Positions 1 through 8,767 of a DNA stretch of 64,000 nt are shown one piece after another (positions within the stretch are counted from its first letter, which is position 1; every line of letters starts with the position of its first letter). Position numbers and translations under genes: made by a program. This DNA is from Azoarcus_F sp048158365 (GTDB lineage Bacteria; Pseudomonadota; Gammaproteobacteria; Burkholderiales; Rhodocyclaceae), in the NCBI GenBank assembly GCA_048158365.1, contig JBLLNL010000010.1; one strand, written 5' to 3'. The notes below the pieces were generated by a model, which saw only the letters and a list, made by a program, of their open reading frames with translations, made no database searches and was not told the DNA's origin.

Positions 1-360
1 CGCGCCGCCGATCCCCCACAGGCTCGACCATGCGGTCAGGCTGATCAGCATCACGTAGGGGCTCAGATTCAGCGAATTGCTCATGACCTGCGGTTCGATG
101 ATGTTGCCCAACAGCATCTGCGCGGCGATCTTAAGCCCGAGCAGCCCGGCGATCGATACGAAGCCGGTGCGGATCATCCCCTGCAGGTTGAAGTTGCCCG
201 GCACCTCGCGCCGGACCGTCTCCCAGGTCAGCGTGCTTTCGATGCCGATCATCGCCGCGCCCTGCTGCAGCGTGCCGAGCAGCGATTCCTGGAACTCGGG
301 CGCGCGTGCGACGATCGTCGTCAGGTTGGCGACGAAGAGCGCGAACAGTTCGATCGCCAC
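1..360 (-). pseudogene. AI-2E/PerM-family transporter, broken and cut by window edge
   Basis: The reverse strand encodes a fragment that keeps the C-terminal signature of AI-2E family permeases: GNIIEPQVM followed by LNLSP and a hydrophobic segment. Upstream of it lies a region like the family's central periplasmic part (around APEFQESLLGTLQQG and LTWETVRREV). When compared from memory with E. coli TqsA, about 120 residues of transmembrane core appear to be missing between these two parts. The first membrane segments are also absent, because the frame has no ATG and the nearest start is a GTG at 360. The 3' end lies outside the window. The gene is divergent from the hydrolase at 416. It could be an intact but short variant; I think a deleted relic is more likely. 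Confidence 0.5.
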
Positions 361-415
361 AATTGCGATCGTATCTGCAAGAATTCGCTTTGAGAATGGG
401 TCGCGTGCTGCGGGG

Positions 416-1363
416 ATGGGAATGGCTTCGGGTTTGAAGGGCAGGGTGGGGTGGAGCGTCTTCGCGCTTGCGATCGTGCTCGCGTTCGGGCTGTGGACCG
501 CATGGTCGGAGCGCAATCCGGCCGACGAGCGTGCGTTGCGCATCGCGTGGCACGAGTGGCTGGAAGCCCAATTCACCGACCTGATGGATCAGGACGATGG
601 CTGGCACGGACTTCATGCGCGCTCGGAGCACGCCGACCCGGATGCACCAGGCGTGGTGCTGGTGCATGGACTGGACGAACCCGGTTCGATCTGGGATGAC
701 CTGATTCCGTTACTGAATGCGGCCGGTTTCGCGGTGTGGGAGTTTCGCTATCCGAACGATCAGGCCATAGACCGCAGTGCCGACTTTCTCGCCGAGCATT
801 GGCGCGCGCTCGATCCGGATCGGCCGGTCGCGCTGGTCGGCCACAGCATGGGTGGCCTGGTGATACGCGATTTCGTCACGCGCCGGCGCCATCCGGTCGG
901 GCAGCCGGAGCGGCTCGGTGGGCCGCCGGTGAGCGGGGTCATTCTGGGCGGCACGCCCAACCATGGTTCCGAATTCGCACGCTTCCGGGTGATGCTCGAG
1001 TTACGCGATCAACTGCCGCATCTGGTCGACCGGCCGTATCCGGCTTTCTCGGCGCTGCGTGACGGGACCGGCGTGGCCAAGATCGACCTGCGACCGGAAA
1101 GCGACTTTCTGACCGGACTCAACGCACGTCCGTGGCCGGACGAAGTGCGGATCGTCTTGATCGCCGGGCTGCTGCTCGAATCGACCGAATTGCTCGGTGA
1201 CGGCGTCGTCACGCTGGAATCGGTCGCGCTGGAGCATGCGCCCGAGCCGGTGGTCGTGCATGCATCCCATCGCGGGATGTTCCTGCGGCTGCTCGGGGCC
1301 GACCCGGAACCGCCCGCGATCGGCCTGGTGCTGGACACGCTCCGACAGTGGCGCGAGCACTGA
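416..1363 (+). CDS. Alpha/beta hydrolase, lipase-like, membrane-anchored or exported
   Basis: This encodes a 315-residue protein with an N-terminal hydrophobic segment (about residues 12-27) that should act as a signal anchor or export signal. The alpha/beta hydrolase core follows: the oxyanion motif VVLVHGLDEPG, the nucleophile elbow GHSMGG, and a GGTPNHGS motif typical of triacylglycerol lipase and PGAP1-like enzymes. Near the C-terminus, DGVVTLES and ASHRGMF supply the probable Asp and His. ATG 416 or ATG 422 could be the start; both follow a G-rich stretch. The frame is open further upstream, but that part lacks family similarity and overlaps the divergent transporter remnant. The substrate is unknown; an ester or lipid is likely. 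Confidence 0.75.
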   Translation: MGMASGLKGRVGWSVFALAIVLAFGLWTAWSERNPADERALRIAWHEWLEAQFTDLMDQDDGWHGLHARSEHADPDAPGVVLVHGLDEPGSIWDDLIPLLNAAGFAVWEFRYPNDQAIDRSADFLAEHWRALDPDRPVALVGHSMGGLVIRDFVTRRRHPVGQPERLGGPPVSGVILGGTPNHGSEFARFRVMLELRDQLPHLVDRPYPAFSALRDGTGVAKIDLRPESDFLTGLNARPWPDEVRIVLIAGLLLESTELLGDGVVTLESVALEHAPEPVVVHASHRGMFLRLLGADPEPPAIGLVLDTLRQWREH

Positions 1364-1743
1364 TCTGGTGCGTTGCGGTTGGATGATGTGGTTATCATGG
1401 TTCATCGGCACGCGACAGGTCCGCTCCCGTTCGCCCTGCGCGGGCCTTGCGATTGCACACAACGCTGATGGGGTAATGCAACAGCGGACGGCGGAACCCC
1501 GCCCTGGAATGATAAGATCTGCGCCCCAAGTGCATATGTGCAACAGACTTCGGTCATGGTCTGGATCATCGCACCAGGCGGTCTGTCCGTGCGGGGCCGG
1601 ACGCCCCCTTTTGCGGTGCGTCGTACGGCAGTTGTTCGCGTCTTTCTTGCATGGCTCCGACGCGCATGACGCGTGGTCGACGCCCCATTGGCGGGTATCC
1701 CGGCAGTGTCGTTTCGCGGGACTTTTGTTACTGGGTGGATCGA
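1364..1743. other. Intergenic region, no gene seen
   Basis: These 380 bases show no convincing coding frame on either strand. A short perfect hairpin (GGCGG, loop AACC, CCGCC) lies at 1490-1503 without a T-run. The promoter of the downstream efflux operon must lie here, but I could not find a clear -35/-10 pair. Confidence 0.5.
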
Positions 1744-2826
1744 ATGACGGATTTGCGAAAAATTGGGGTGTCGCTCATGGCCGTGGTGCTGATCGGCACG
1801 ATGGGCTGCAGCCGGCAGGAAGAGGTACTGGAGCCGGAGATTCGCCTGGTGCGGGTGATCCAGGTCGCCGAGCAGAGTGATGCCGAATCGGTGTCGCTGT
1901 CCGGTCTGATCGAGGCGCAGTCCGAGGTGGCGTTGGCGTTCCGTGCCGGCGGGCGGCTCCTCGAGCGCACCGTGGACATCGGCGAAGTCGTCGAGCCGGG
2001 CCAGCTCATTGCCCGTCTCGATCCCGAGAACGAAGAGAACAGTCTGCGCGCGGCGCAGGCGGCGCTGACCGCCGCGAACGCGCAGCTGGCCCAGGCGCGG
2101 GCGAACTTCGAGCGGCAGTCGGACCTGATGAGCCGCGGCTTCACGACCCGCGACCGTTTCGACGAGGCCGAACAGTTGCGGCGCACGACCGAATCCAATG
2201 TGGTCAGTGCTCGCGCGCAGGTCGAGCTGGCGCGTACCCGGCTAGCCGACATGGTGCTGGTGGCCGATGCAGCCGGGACGGTGATCGCGCGCGGCGCCGA
2301 ACCGGGCGAGGTCGTCACGGCCGGTTCAATGATCGTGCTGATTGCGCGGGACGACGGTCGCGACGCGGTGTTCGACGTGCCGGCGTCGATGCTGGCCACG
2401 GCGCCGCCGGAGCCGCTGATCGAGGTAGCGCTGACGCTGAGCCCGGAGGTGCGGGCGACCGGACGGGTGCGCGAGGTCGCGCCGCGCGCGGACGCCGCGA
2501 CCGGAACGTTCCGGGTGCGGGTCGGCCTGCACGACGCACCCGCGCAGATGCGGCTGGGCTCGACCGTGACCGGAACCATGCGCTTCAGTGCCACGAACGG
2601 CATGCGCGTGCCGGCCAGTGCGCTGACCCGCAGCGACGGTGCGCCCGCGGTATGGGTGGTCGATCCGGCCTCATCGACGGTGTCGCTGCGCCGGGTGGAA
2701 ATCCTCCGCCATCGACCGTCCGATGTCAGCATTGCCAGCGGTCTGGAGGCGGGTGACCTGGTCGTGACTGCCGGCGTGCAGAGCCTGCGTCCCGGTCAGC
2801 AGGTCAGGATTCCGGGTGGCGCATGA
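1744..2826 (+). CDS. RND efflux pump periplasmic adaptor (membrane fusion protein)
   Basis: This is a 360-residue adaptor of the AcrA/MexA type that would link the inner-membrane pump encoded next to it with an outer-membrane channel. The N-terminus looks like a lipoprotein signal with the candidate acylated Cys at residue 22 (GTMGC; the lipobox is not canonical). Then follow a barrel-sandwich half motif (GRLLERTVDIGEVVEPGQ), a helical hairpin (about residues 95-165), the second lipoyl half (ADAAGTVIARGAEPGEVV), a beta-barrel and a membrane-proximal domain. ATG 1744 is chosen because it directly precedes the signal sequence. The stop overlaps the next start (ATGA), indicating translational coupling. 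No outer-membrane factor gene is adjacent. The drug or substrate cannot be told. Confidence 0.88.
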   Translation: MTDLRKIGVSLMAVVLIGTMGCSRQEEVLEPEIRLVRVIQVAEQSDAESVSLSGLIEAQSEVALAFRAGGRLLERTVDIGEVVEPGQLIARLDPENEENSLRAAQAALTAANAQLAQARANFERQSDLMSRGFTTRDRFDEAEQLRRTTESNVVSARAQVELARTRLADMVLVADAAGTVIARGAEPGEVVTAGSMIVLIARDDGRDAVFDVPASMLATAPPEPLIEVALTLSPEVRATGRVREVAPRADAATGTFRVRVGLHDAPAQMRLGSTVTGTMRFSATNGMRVPASALTRSDGAPAVWVVDPASSTVSLRRVEILRHRPSDVSIASGLEAGDLVVTAGVQSLRPGQQVRIPGGA

Positions 2827-5800
2827 TCGGGCCTAACCTCTCTGCCTGGGCGATCGCGCGGCGCTCGCTGATCTACTTTTTCATGGCGGCGGCGATCATC
2901 GCCGGTGCGTCTTCCTTCCTCAAACTCGGTCGCGCCGAGGATCCGGCCTTCGCGATCCGGACCATGGTCGTCGCCGCCGCATGGCCCGGTGCGACGCTCG
3001 AGGACACGATCGAGCAGATTACCGAGCGGCTCGAGCGCAAGCTGCAGGAAACGGTAGGGCTCGACCGCCTGCGCAGCTTCACGCGACCCGGATTCACGAC
3101 CATCTTCGTCGACATCGACGGCGCGACCAGCTCCGCTGAACTGCCCGACGTCTGGTACCAGGTGCGCAAGAAAATCGGGGACATGCGGCATACGCTGCCG
3201 CAAGGCACGGTCGGCCCCTTCTTCGACGACGATTTTGGGGACACCTACGGCATCATCTACGGATTCACGTCCGACGGCTTCACGCAGCGCGAATTGCGCG
3301 ACCAGGTCGAGCGGGTGCGCTCCGACTTGCTGCTGATTCCGGATGTCGCGAAGATCGAGATTCTGGGGGCACAGGACGAGCGCATCTTCCTGGAACTGGA
3401 CCCGGACCGGATCGCAAGCCTGGGCCTGAACTACGGCGCGGTGTTCGCCGCGGTCGCGGCACAGAACGTGGTGCGACCATCCGGCGTGATCCGCACCGCC
3501 GAGGAGAACGTCGCGCTGCGGGTGTCGGGTGCGTTCGAGTCCGAACTCGACGTGCTCGAGGTCAGCATTCCGGCCGGCGACCGGCTGATTCGCCTCGGTG
3601 ACATCGCCAACGTGCGCCGCGGATTGATCGACCCGCCGCAGCCGATGTTCCGCGTCAATGGCGAACCGGCGATCGGGCTCGCGATCGCGATGCGCGAGTC
3701 GGGTGACATCCTCGCGCTGGGTGCGAACATCAAGCGACGCATGGCCCAGATCACCGCGGACCTGCCGATCGGCATCGAGCCCTTCCTGGTCGCCAACCAG
3801 GCGGTGACCGTCGATGACGCGATCAACGATTTCACCACGTCGCTGTGGCAGGCGATCGCGATCATCATCGCGATCAGCTTCCTCAGCCTGGGCGCGCGCG
3901 CCGGCACCGTCGTCGCGCTTGCGATCCCGATCACGATGGCGGTGGTGTTCCTGACGATGGACATCCTGGGCATCGACCTGCACCGCATCTCGCTGGGCGC
4001 GCTGATCATCGCGCTGGGGCTGCTGGTCGATGATGCGATGACCACCGTCGATGCGATGCTCAGACGGATCGCGGCCGGCGACAGCATGGAAGCCGCAGGC
4101 TCGTACGCCTACGCCAACCTCGCCGCGCCGATGCTGATCGGCGCGCTGGTCACCGTTGCGGGCTTCGTGCCGATCGGTTTCGCGGCGAGTTCCGCGGGCG
4201 AGTACACGTTCTCGATCTTCTCGGTGGTCGGAATCGCACTGGTGTGCTCTTGGCTGGTCGCGGTGCTGTTCGCGCCGCTGATCGGAATCGCGGTCTTGAA
4301 GAAGCCCGAGGGGCCGGTGGATCCGGCGCCCGGTCCGACGCTGCGGCTGTACACCGCGGCTCTGGGCCTTGCACTGAAGTTCCGCTATGTGACGATCGCG
4401 CTGACGCTGGCCGCCTTTGCGCTGGCGGTGATGGGCATGTCGCAGGTGCCCCGGCAGTTCTTCCCGGCGTCGGATCGCCCGGAACTGCTGATCGAGCTGA
4501 CCCTGCCGCAAAGCGCGTCTATCCACGCGACCGCCGACGTGGTCGAGCGCATCGATCGGGTGCTGGCCGAGGACGACGATGTCGCGCACTGGAGCGCCTA
4601 TGTCGGGCGTGGGGCGATCCGCTTCTACCTGCCGCTGAACGTGCAACTGGCCAATGACTTCGTCGCGCAGCACGTCATTGTCGCGAAGGATCTGGACGCG
4701 CGTGACCGCCTGCACGCGCGGCTCAATCGTATGCTCGAGGAACAGTTTCCGGAGGTGGTCAGTCGCGTGTCCGCGCTGGAACTGGGTCCCCCGGTGGGCT
4801 GGCCGCTGCAGTGGCGCGTCAGCGGTCCCGATATCGAACAGGTCCGCGCGATCGCGCAGGAGCTGGCAGTGGTCATGGGCGGACATCCGTCGGTCAAGAA
4901 GGTCAATTTCGACTGGATAGAGCCGGCCCGACAGGTACGCGTGATCGTGGACCAGACGCAGGCACGGCGCCTGGGTATCTCCAGCGAGGCGCTCGCCAGC
5001 ATGCTCAACGTCGCGGTCACCGGCGCGAGGATCTCGCAGTTGCGCGACGACATCTATCTGATCGACATTGTCGTGCGTGGCACGAGCGACAACGAGGTCA
5101 GTCTGGAGAACCTGCAGACGCTGCAGTTGCCGTTGCCTTCCGGCCGAACCGTTGCTCTGAGCAGTTTCGTGACCTTCGAGTATGCGCAGGAGCAACCCAT
5201 CGTGTGGCGTCGCGACCGTCTGAATACGCTGACGGTGCGAGCCGACATCGAGGGGGTCTTGCTGCCCGAGGACGTCGTCACCGAGTTGACGCCGGCGATC
5301 GACGAGCTCAATGCCCGCCTGCCCTTCGGCTACAACATCGCGGTCGGCGGCATCGCCGAGGAGAGCGCGAAGAGCCAGGCGTCGGTGCTCGCGGTGGTAC
5401 CGCTGATGTTCTTCCTGATGTTGTCACTGTTGATGCTGATGCTGCAGAGCTTTCAGCGGTTGTTCATGGTGGTGGTGATGCTGCCATTGGGTCTGATCGG
5501 GGTCGTCGCTGCGCTGCTCGCGTCGGGCAGCGCGCTCGGTTTCGTCGCCATCCTCGGCATTCTGGCGCTGATCGGCATGATCGCGAAGAACGCGGTGATC
5601 CTGATCGTGCAGATCGAGGCCGATCGCGCCACCGGCCTGTCGGTACGCGAAGCGGTGATCGCGTCGGCCACCGGCCGCTTCCGGCCGATTATGCTGGCGG
5701 CGCTGTCGACCGTCCTGGGCCTGATTCCGATCGCGCCGACAGTGTTCTGGGGGCCGATGGCGTTCGCGATCATGGGCGGGCTGTTCGTCGCGACGCTGCT

Positions 5801-5864
5801 GACCTTGCTGTTCTTGCCTGCGGTCTATGTCGCGTGGTTCGATCGCGGGGGCAAGAGTGCCTGA
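2823..5864 (+). CDS. RND efflux transporter, inner-membrane permease
   Basis: This 1013-residue proton-driven RND pump has full family length. It has a first membrane helix near residues 15-30, a large periplasmic porter domain, then helices 2-6. The proton-relay pair is visible in TM4 as GLLVDDAMTT. A second half repeats the arrangement: helix near 4381, periplasmic domain, and helices after about residue 850 with GMIAKNAVILIVQIE in the place of the TM10 lysine region. The sequence resembles the MdtB/VexF-like branch of multidrug pumps rather than the heavy-metal CzcA branch, but this assignment is from memory. It overlaps the adaptor gene by four bases and forms a two-gene operon with it. 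Confidence 0.9.
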   Translation: MIGPNLSAWAIARRSLIYFFMAAAIIAGASSFLKLGRAEDPAFAIRTMVVAAAWPGATLEDTIEQITERLERKLQETVGLDRLRSFTRPGFTTIFVDIDGATSSAELPDVWYQVRKKIGDMRHTLPQGTVGPFFDDDFGDTYGIIYGFTSDGFTQRELRDQVERVRSDLLLIPDVAKIEILGAQDERIFLELDPDRIASLGLNYGAVFAAVAAQNVVRPSGVIRTAEENVALRVSGAFESELDVLEVSIPAGDRLIRLGDIANVRRGLIDPPQPMFRVNGEPAIGLAIAMRESGDILALGANIKRRMAQITADLPIGIEPFLVANQAVTVDDAINDFTTSLWQAIAIIIAISFLSLGARAGTVVALAIPITMAVVFLTMDILGIDLHRISLGALIIALGLLVDDAMTTVDAMLRRIAAGDSMEAAGSYAYANLAAPMLIGALVTVAGFVPIGFAASSAGEYTFSIFSVVGIALVCSWLVAVLFAPLIGIAVLKKPEGPVDPAPGPTLRLYTAALGLALKFRYVTIALTLAAFALAVMGMSQVPRQFFPASDRPELLIELTLPQSASIHATADVVERIDRVLAEDDDVAHWSAYVGRGAIRFYLPLNVQLANDFVAQHVIVAKDLDARDRLHARLNRMLEEQFPEVVSRVSALELGPPVGWPLQWRVSGPDIEQVRAIAQELAVVMGGHPSVKKVNFDWIEPARQVRVIVDQTQARRLGISSEALASMLNVAVTGARISQLRDDIYLIDIVVRGTSDNEVSLENLQTLQLPLPSGRTVALSSFVTFEYAQEQPIVWRRDRLNTLTVRADIEGVLLPEDVVTELTPAIDELNARLPFGYNIAVGGIAEESAKSQASVLAVVPLMFFLMLSLLMLMLQSFQRLFMVVVMLPLGLIGVVAALLASGSALGFVAILGILALIGMIAKNAVILIVQIEADRATGLSVREAVIASATGRFRPIMLAALSTVLGLIPIAPTVFWGPMAFAIMGGLFVATLLTLLFLPAVYVAWFDRGGKSA

Positions 5865-5913
5865 TTCGACGGATCGTGTCGCCGGATGACTATCTCTTGG
5901 TGTATGCAGTCAA

Positions 5914-6099
5914 TTCGCACTGGCCACCGCGGCGATGGGAATCGGCTATGCGGTGGCGGGCGGGCTGGGTGCGACGATCGGCCTGACCCCGACCTTCGCC
6001 GTGCTGGCAGCAGCGACCGCATGCGCGATCGCGATCAGCGCGTCGATGTCCGTGGGAGATCACGGCGCCGACGATGTGGCCGGCCGTGCGCGCGGTTGA
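5914..6099 (+). pseudogene. Remnant of MFS-type transporter C-terminus
   Basis: One frame with no possible start (an in-frame stop lies at 5887) encodes about 61 residues made of two hydrophobic helices (FALATAAMGIGYAVAGGLGA and TFAVLAAATACAIAISAS) followed by a short charged tail and a stop. This is the pattern of the last two membrane helices of a major facilitator permease. No upstream part of such a gene remains, because the intact efflux gene ends 50 bases before it. I read it as the leftover of a deleted gene. Its small size makes the family call tentative. Confidence 0.45.
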
Positions 6100-6192
6100 G
6101 GACGAAACAGTGTTTTCTGGCCACTAATCTGGTATTTTGACATTGCGCGGTGCACCATTTCCGCGCATTACGCTGTTTCCAAAAGGATTGCG

Positions 6193-7248
6193 ATGAGCGA
6201 TACAAAGATTTCCGGCGTCGAACGACGCCAGACCGGTGACAAACTGATGATCGATCTCGCGCTGCAGGGCGGCGGCTCGCACGGTGCATTCACATGGGGC
6301 GTGCTGGATCGGATCCTCGAGGAAGGCTGGCTGAAGATCGAGGGCATCTCGGGTACGTCGGCCGGCGCGATGAACGCGGCGGTGATGGCCCATGGCTATG
6401 CCAAGGGTGGCCCCGAGATGGCGCGCGAGCAACTCGCGACGTTCTGGCGGCGGGTGTCGGATGCGGCGCGCTTCAGCCCGTTCAAGCGTGGTCCGCTGGA
6501 TGTGATGACCGGCAAGTGGACGCTGGATAATTCGCCGGCCTTAATCATGATGGACATGATGTCCCGTCTGATCAGCCCTTACACGATGGGTGGCACGGCC
6601 TTCAATCCGCTGCGCGACATCCTGTGCGACATGATCGATTTTCCGGTGCTGGCCGACGGGCCGATCAAGCTGTTCATCACCGCGACCAATGTGCACACCG
6701 GGCAGGGCAGGGTGTTCCGCAAGCACGAGATCTCGGCCGACGTGCTGCTCGCTTCCGCGTGCCTGCCGTCGATGTACCAGGCGGTCGAGATCGACGGCGT
6801 ACCCTACTGGGATGGCGGTTTCGCCGGCAATCCGACGATGACGCCGCTGGTGCGGGAGTGCGAGAGCAACGACACCTTCCTCATCCAGATCAATCCGGTC
6901 AAACGCGAGAGCACGCCGCGCGCCGCGCGCGAGATCGCGAGCCGGCTGAACGAGATCTCGTTCAATGCGCCGCTGCTCAAGGAATTGCGCATGATGGCCC
7001 TGCTGCGCAGGGTGCTCGACCCCGGCAACAGCGAAGCCAAGCTGTGGAGCGAGATGCGCCTGCACCGCATCACCAGCGACCTGATGGTGTCGCTGGGCCA
7101 TTCGTCCAAGCTCAATGCGGAGTGGCCCTTCCTGCAGATGCTGTTCGAGGCCGGCCGTCAGGCCGCGATCGATTTCGGCATCGCACATCTGAACGATGTT
7201 GGCGTGCGTTCGACTTTCGACATCGACAGCCTGCTGGAGGGCGTGTGA
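6193..7248 (+). CDS. Patatin-like phospholipase
   Basis: This 351-residue patatin-fold lipid acyl hydrolase has the glycine-rich oxyanion loop LQGGGSHGAF at residues 24-33, the nucleophile elbow GTSAG with Ser56, and the catalytic Asp of the DGG motif at residue 207. No signal peptide is present, so it should be cytoplasmic or membrane-associated. A good ribosome-binding site (AAAGGA) lies upstream of ATG 6193. The stop is one base from the GtP-type permease start at 7250, so the two are co-transcribed. In other proteobacteria such pairs occur near 3-hydroxybutyrate metabolism genes, which would fit a role in lipid or polyhydroxybutyrate turnover; that link is inference. Confidence 0.88.
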   Translation: MSDTKISGVERRQTGDKLMIDLALQGGGSHGAFTWGVLDRILEEGWLKIEGISGTSAGAMNAAVMAHGYAKGGPEMAREQLATFWRRVSDAARFSPFKRGPLDVMTGKWTLDNSPALIMMDMMSRLISPYTMGGTAFNPLRDILCDMIDFPVLADGPIKLFITATNVHTGQGRVFRKHEISADVLLASACLPSMYQAVEIDGVPYWDGGFAGNPTMTPLVRECESNDTFLIQINPVKRESTPRAAREIASRLNEISFNAPLLKELRMMALLRRVLDPGNSEAKLWSEMRLHRITSDLMVSLGHSSKLNAEWPFLQMLFEAGRQAAIDFGIAHLNDVGVRSTFDIDSLLEGV

Positions 7249-7249
7249 C

Positions 7250-8698
7250 GTGATCGGCCTGCTCGGGATCGTCGCGGCGCTGGTGCTGCTGATGGTGCTG
7301 GCCTTCAGGGGCTGGACCATCCTGCTGCTCGCGCCGCTGGCTGCCGTCGTCGCGGCGGCGTTCTCGTCCGAGCCGATGCTCGCGCACTGGACGCTGACCT
7401 TCATGCAGTCGGCCTCGCGCTTCATGGCACAGTTCTTTCCGCTGTTCCTGCTCGGTGCACTGTTCGGCAAGCTCATGGACGACAGTGGATCGGTCAACAC
7501 CATCGCCGATTTCATGACCGAGAAGCTCGGTCCCACCCGCGCCATTCTTGCGGTGGTGCTCGCGGGTGCGATGGTCACCTACGGCGGGGTGAGCCTGTTC
7601 GTCGCGTTCTTCGTGCTCGCACCGATGGGGCTGGCGCTGTTCCGCGCCGGCGCGGTACCCAGGCGCCTGCTGCCGGCCGCGGTGGCGCTCGGCACCTCCA
7701 CCTTCACGATGTCGGCGCTTCCCGGTACCCCCTCCATCCAGAACGCGATTCCGATGCCGTTCTTCGGCACGACGCCGTTTGCGGCGCCGGGTCTGGGCGT
7801 CATCGCCGCGGTGGTGATGTTCGTCTTCGGCATGTGGTGGCTGGGCATGCGCCACAAGCAGGCGAGCACGGCGGGTGAGGGTTTCGGCGGACAGGAAACC
7901 GCGCCCGAGACCGATCCGGTGGTGTTGCGCGAACTGGCGACGACCGCGCGCGAGTTCGACCCGATCGAGATCGAGCAGGGCAAGCACAGCCCGTCCGGCC
8001 CGCCGATTGCCCTCGCGATCCTGCCGTTGGTGGTCGTGGTCGGGGTGAACCTGCTGATGTCGCAGTTCATTCTTCCGCGCATCGATGCGGATTTTCTGGC
8101 GGAGCCGCAATGGGGTTCGACGTCGCTGTCGGCAGTGGGCGGCGTATGGTCGGTCGCGACGGCCTTGCTGGTCGCGATCCTGGTGCTGGTCGCGACCAGC
8201 TTCAAGCGCTTCCAGGCGCTGCGCGACAGCATCGACGCCGGCGCGAATGCGGCCGTGCTGCCGGTGTTGAGCGTGGCCAGCCTGGTGGGCTTCGGCGCGG
8301 TGGTGGCGGCGATGCCGGCCTTCGAGTTGGTCAGCAACTGGGTCATGGGCATAGGCGGCGGCCCGCTGGTGTCGCTGGCGGTGGCGACCAACATCCTGGC
8401 GGCATTGACCGGCTCGGCTTCCGGCGGCATGACGATCGCGCTCGATGCACTCGGCCCGACCTTCATGGGTATCGCTGCGCAGACCGGTCTGGATCCTGCA
8501 TTGTTGCACCGTGTCACGGTGATCGCGTCCGGCACGCTGGACAGCCTGCCGCACAATGGCGCGGTGGTCACGATGCTGGCCGTGTGCGGGTGCACGCACA
8601 AGGAGAGCTATCTGGATGTGGTCATGGTTGCGGTGGTCGGAGCGATCCTTGGGTTGATCGCGGTGATCGTTCTGGGCAGCATGTTCGGTTCATTCTGA
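7250..8698 (+). CDS. GntP-family permease (gluconate/organic acid:H+ symporter type)
   Basis: This 482-residue integral membrane protein has about twelve hydrophobic segments and GntP features such as FPLFLLGALFGKLMDDSG near residues 62-79 and LPHNGAVVT near the C-terminus. Family members import gluconate, hydroxybutyrate or related hydroxy acids. The start is GTG 7250, one base after the patatin stop; an upstream ATG would overlap the patatin gene without family similarity. A strong terminator follows at 8719. The substrate is unknown; 3-hydroxybutyrate is a reasonable guess given the patatin partner. Confidence 0.85.
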   Translation: MIGLLGIVAALVLLMVLAFRGWTILLLAPLAAVVAAAFSSEPMLAHWTLTFMQSASRFMAQFFPLFLLGALFGKLMDDSGSVNTIADFMTEKLGPTRAILAVVLAGAMVTYGGVSLFVAFFVLAPMGLALFRAGAVPRRLLPAAVALGTSTFTMSALPGTPSIQNAIPMPFFGTTPFAAPGLGVIAAVVMFVFGMWWLGMRHKQASTAGEGFGGQETAPETDPVVLRELATTAREFDPIEIEQGKHSPSGPPIALAILPLVVVVGVNLLMSQFILPRIDADFLAEPQWGSTSLSAVGGVWSVATALLVAILVLVATSFKRFQALRDSIDAGANAAVLPVLSVASLVGFGAVVAAMPAFELVSNWVMGIGGGPLVSLAVATNILAALTGSASGGMTIALDALGPTFMGIAAQTGLDPALLHRVTVIASGTLDSLPHNGAVVTMLAVCGCTHKESYLDVVMVAVVGAILGLIAVIVLGSMFGSF

Positions 8699-8718
8699 CG
8701 CTGTCAGGGTTTTACTCA

Positions 8719-8750
8719 GCGCTCGCGGCGGAGCGCCGTCGTCTTTTTTT
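8719..8750 (+). terminator. Rho-independent terminator after the GntP permease
   Basis: A GC hairpin (GCGCTC, six-base loop, GAGCGC) is followed after seven bases by a run of T at 8743-8750. It ends the patatin-permease operon just before the ribosome-binding site of the next gene. Confidence 0.7.
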
Positions 8751-8767
8751 GCGAGGAGCAGGTGGAA

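Noticed and set aside
2796..5195. A 799-codon open frame on the reverse strand opposite the RND pump
   Set aside because: High GC keeps opposite frames open. The translated sequence is rich in Arg, His, Gln and Asp with no domain, while the forward frame is a complete RND pump.
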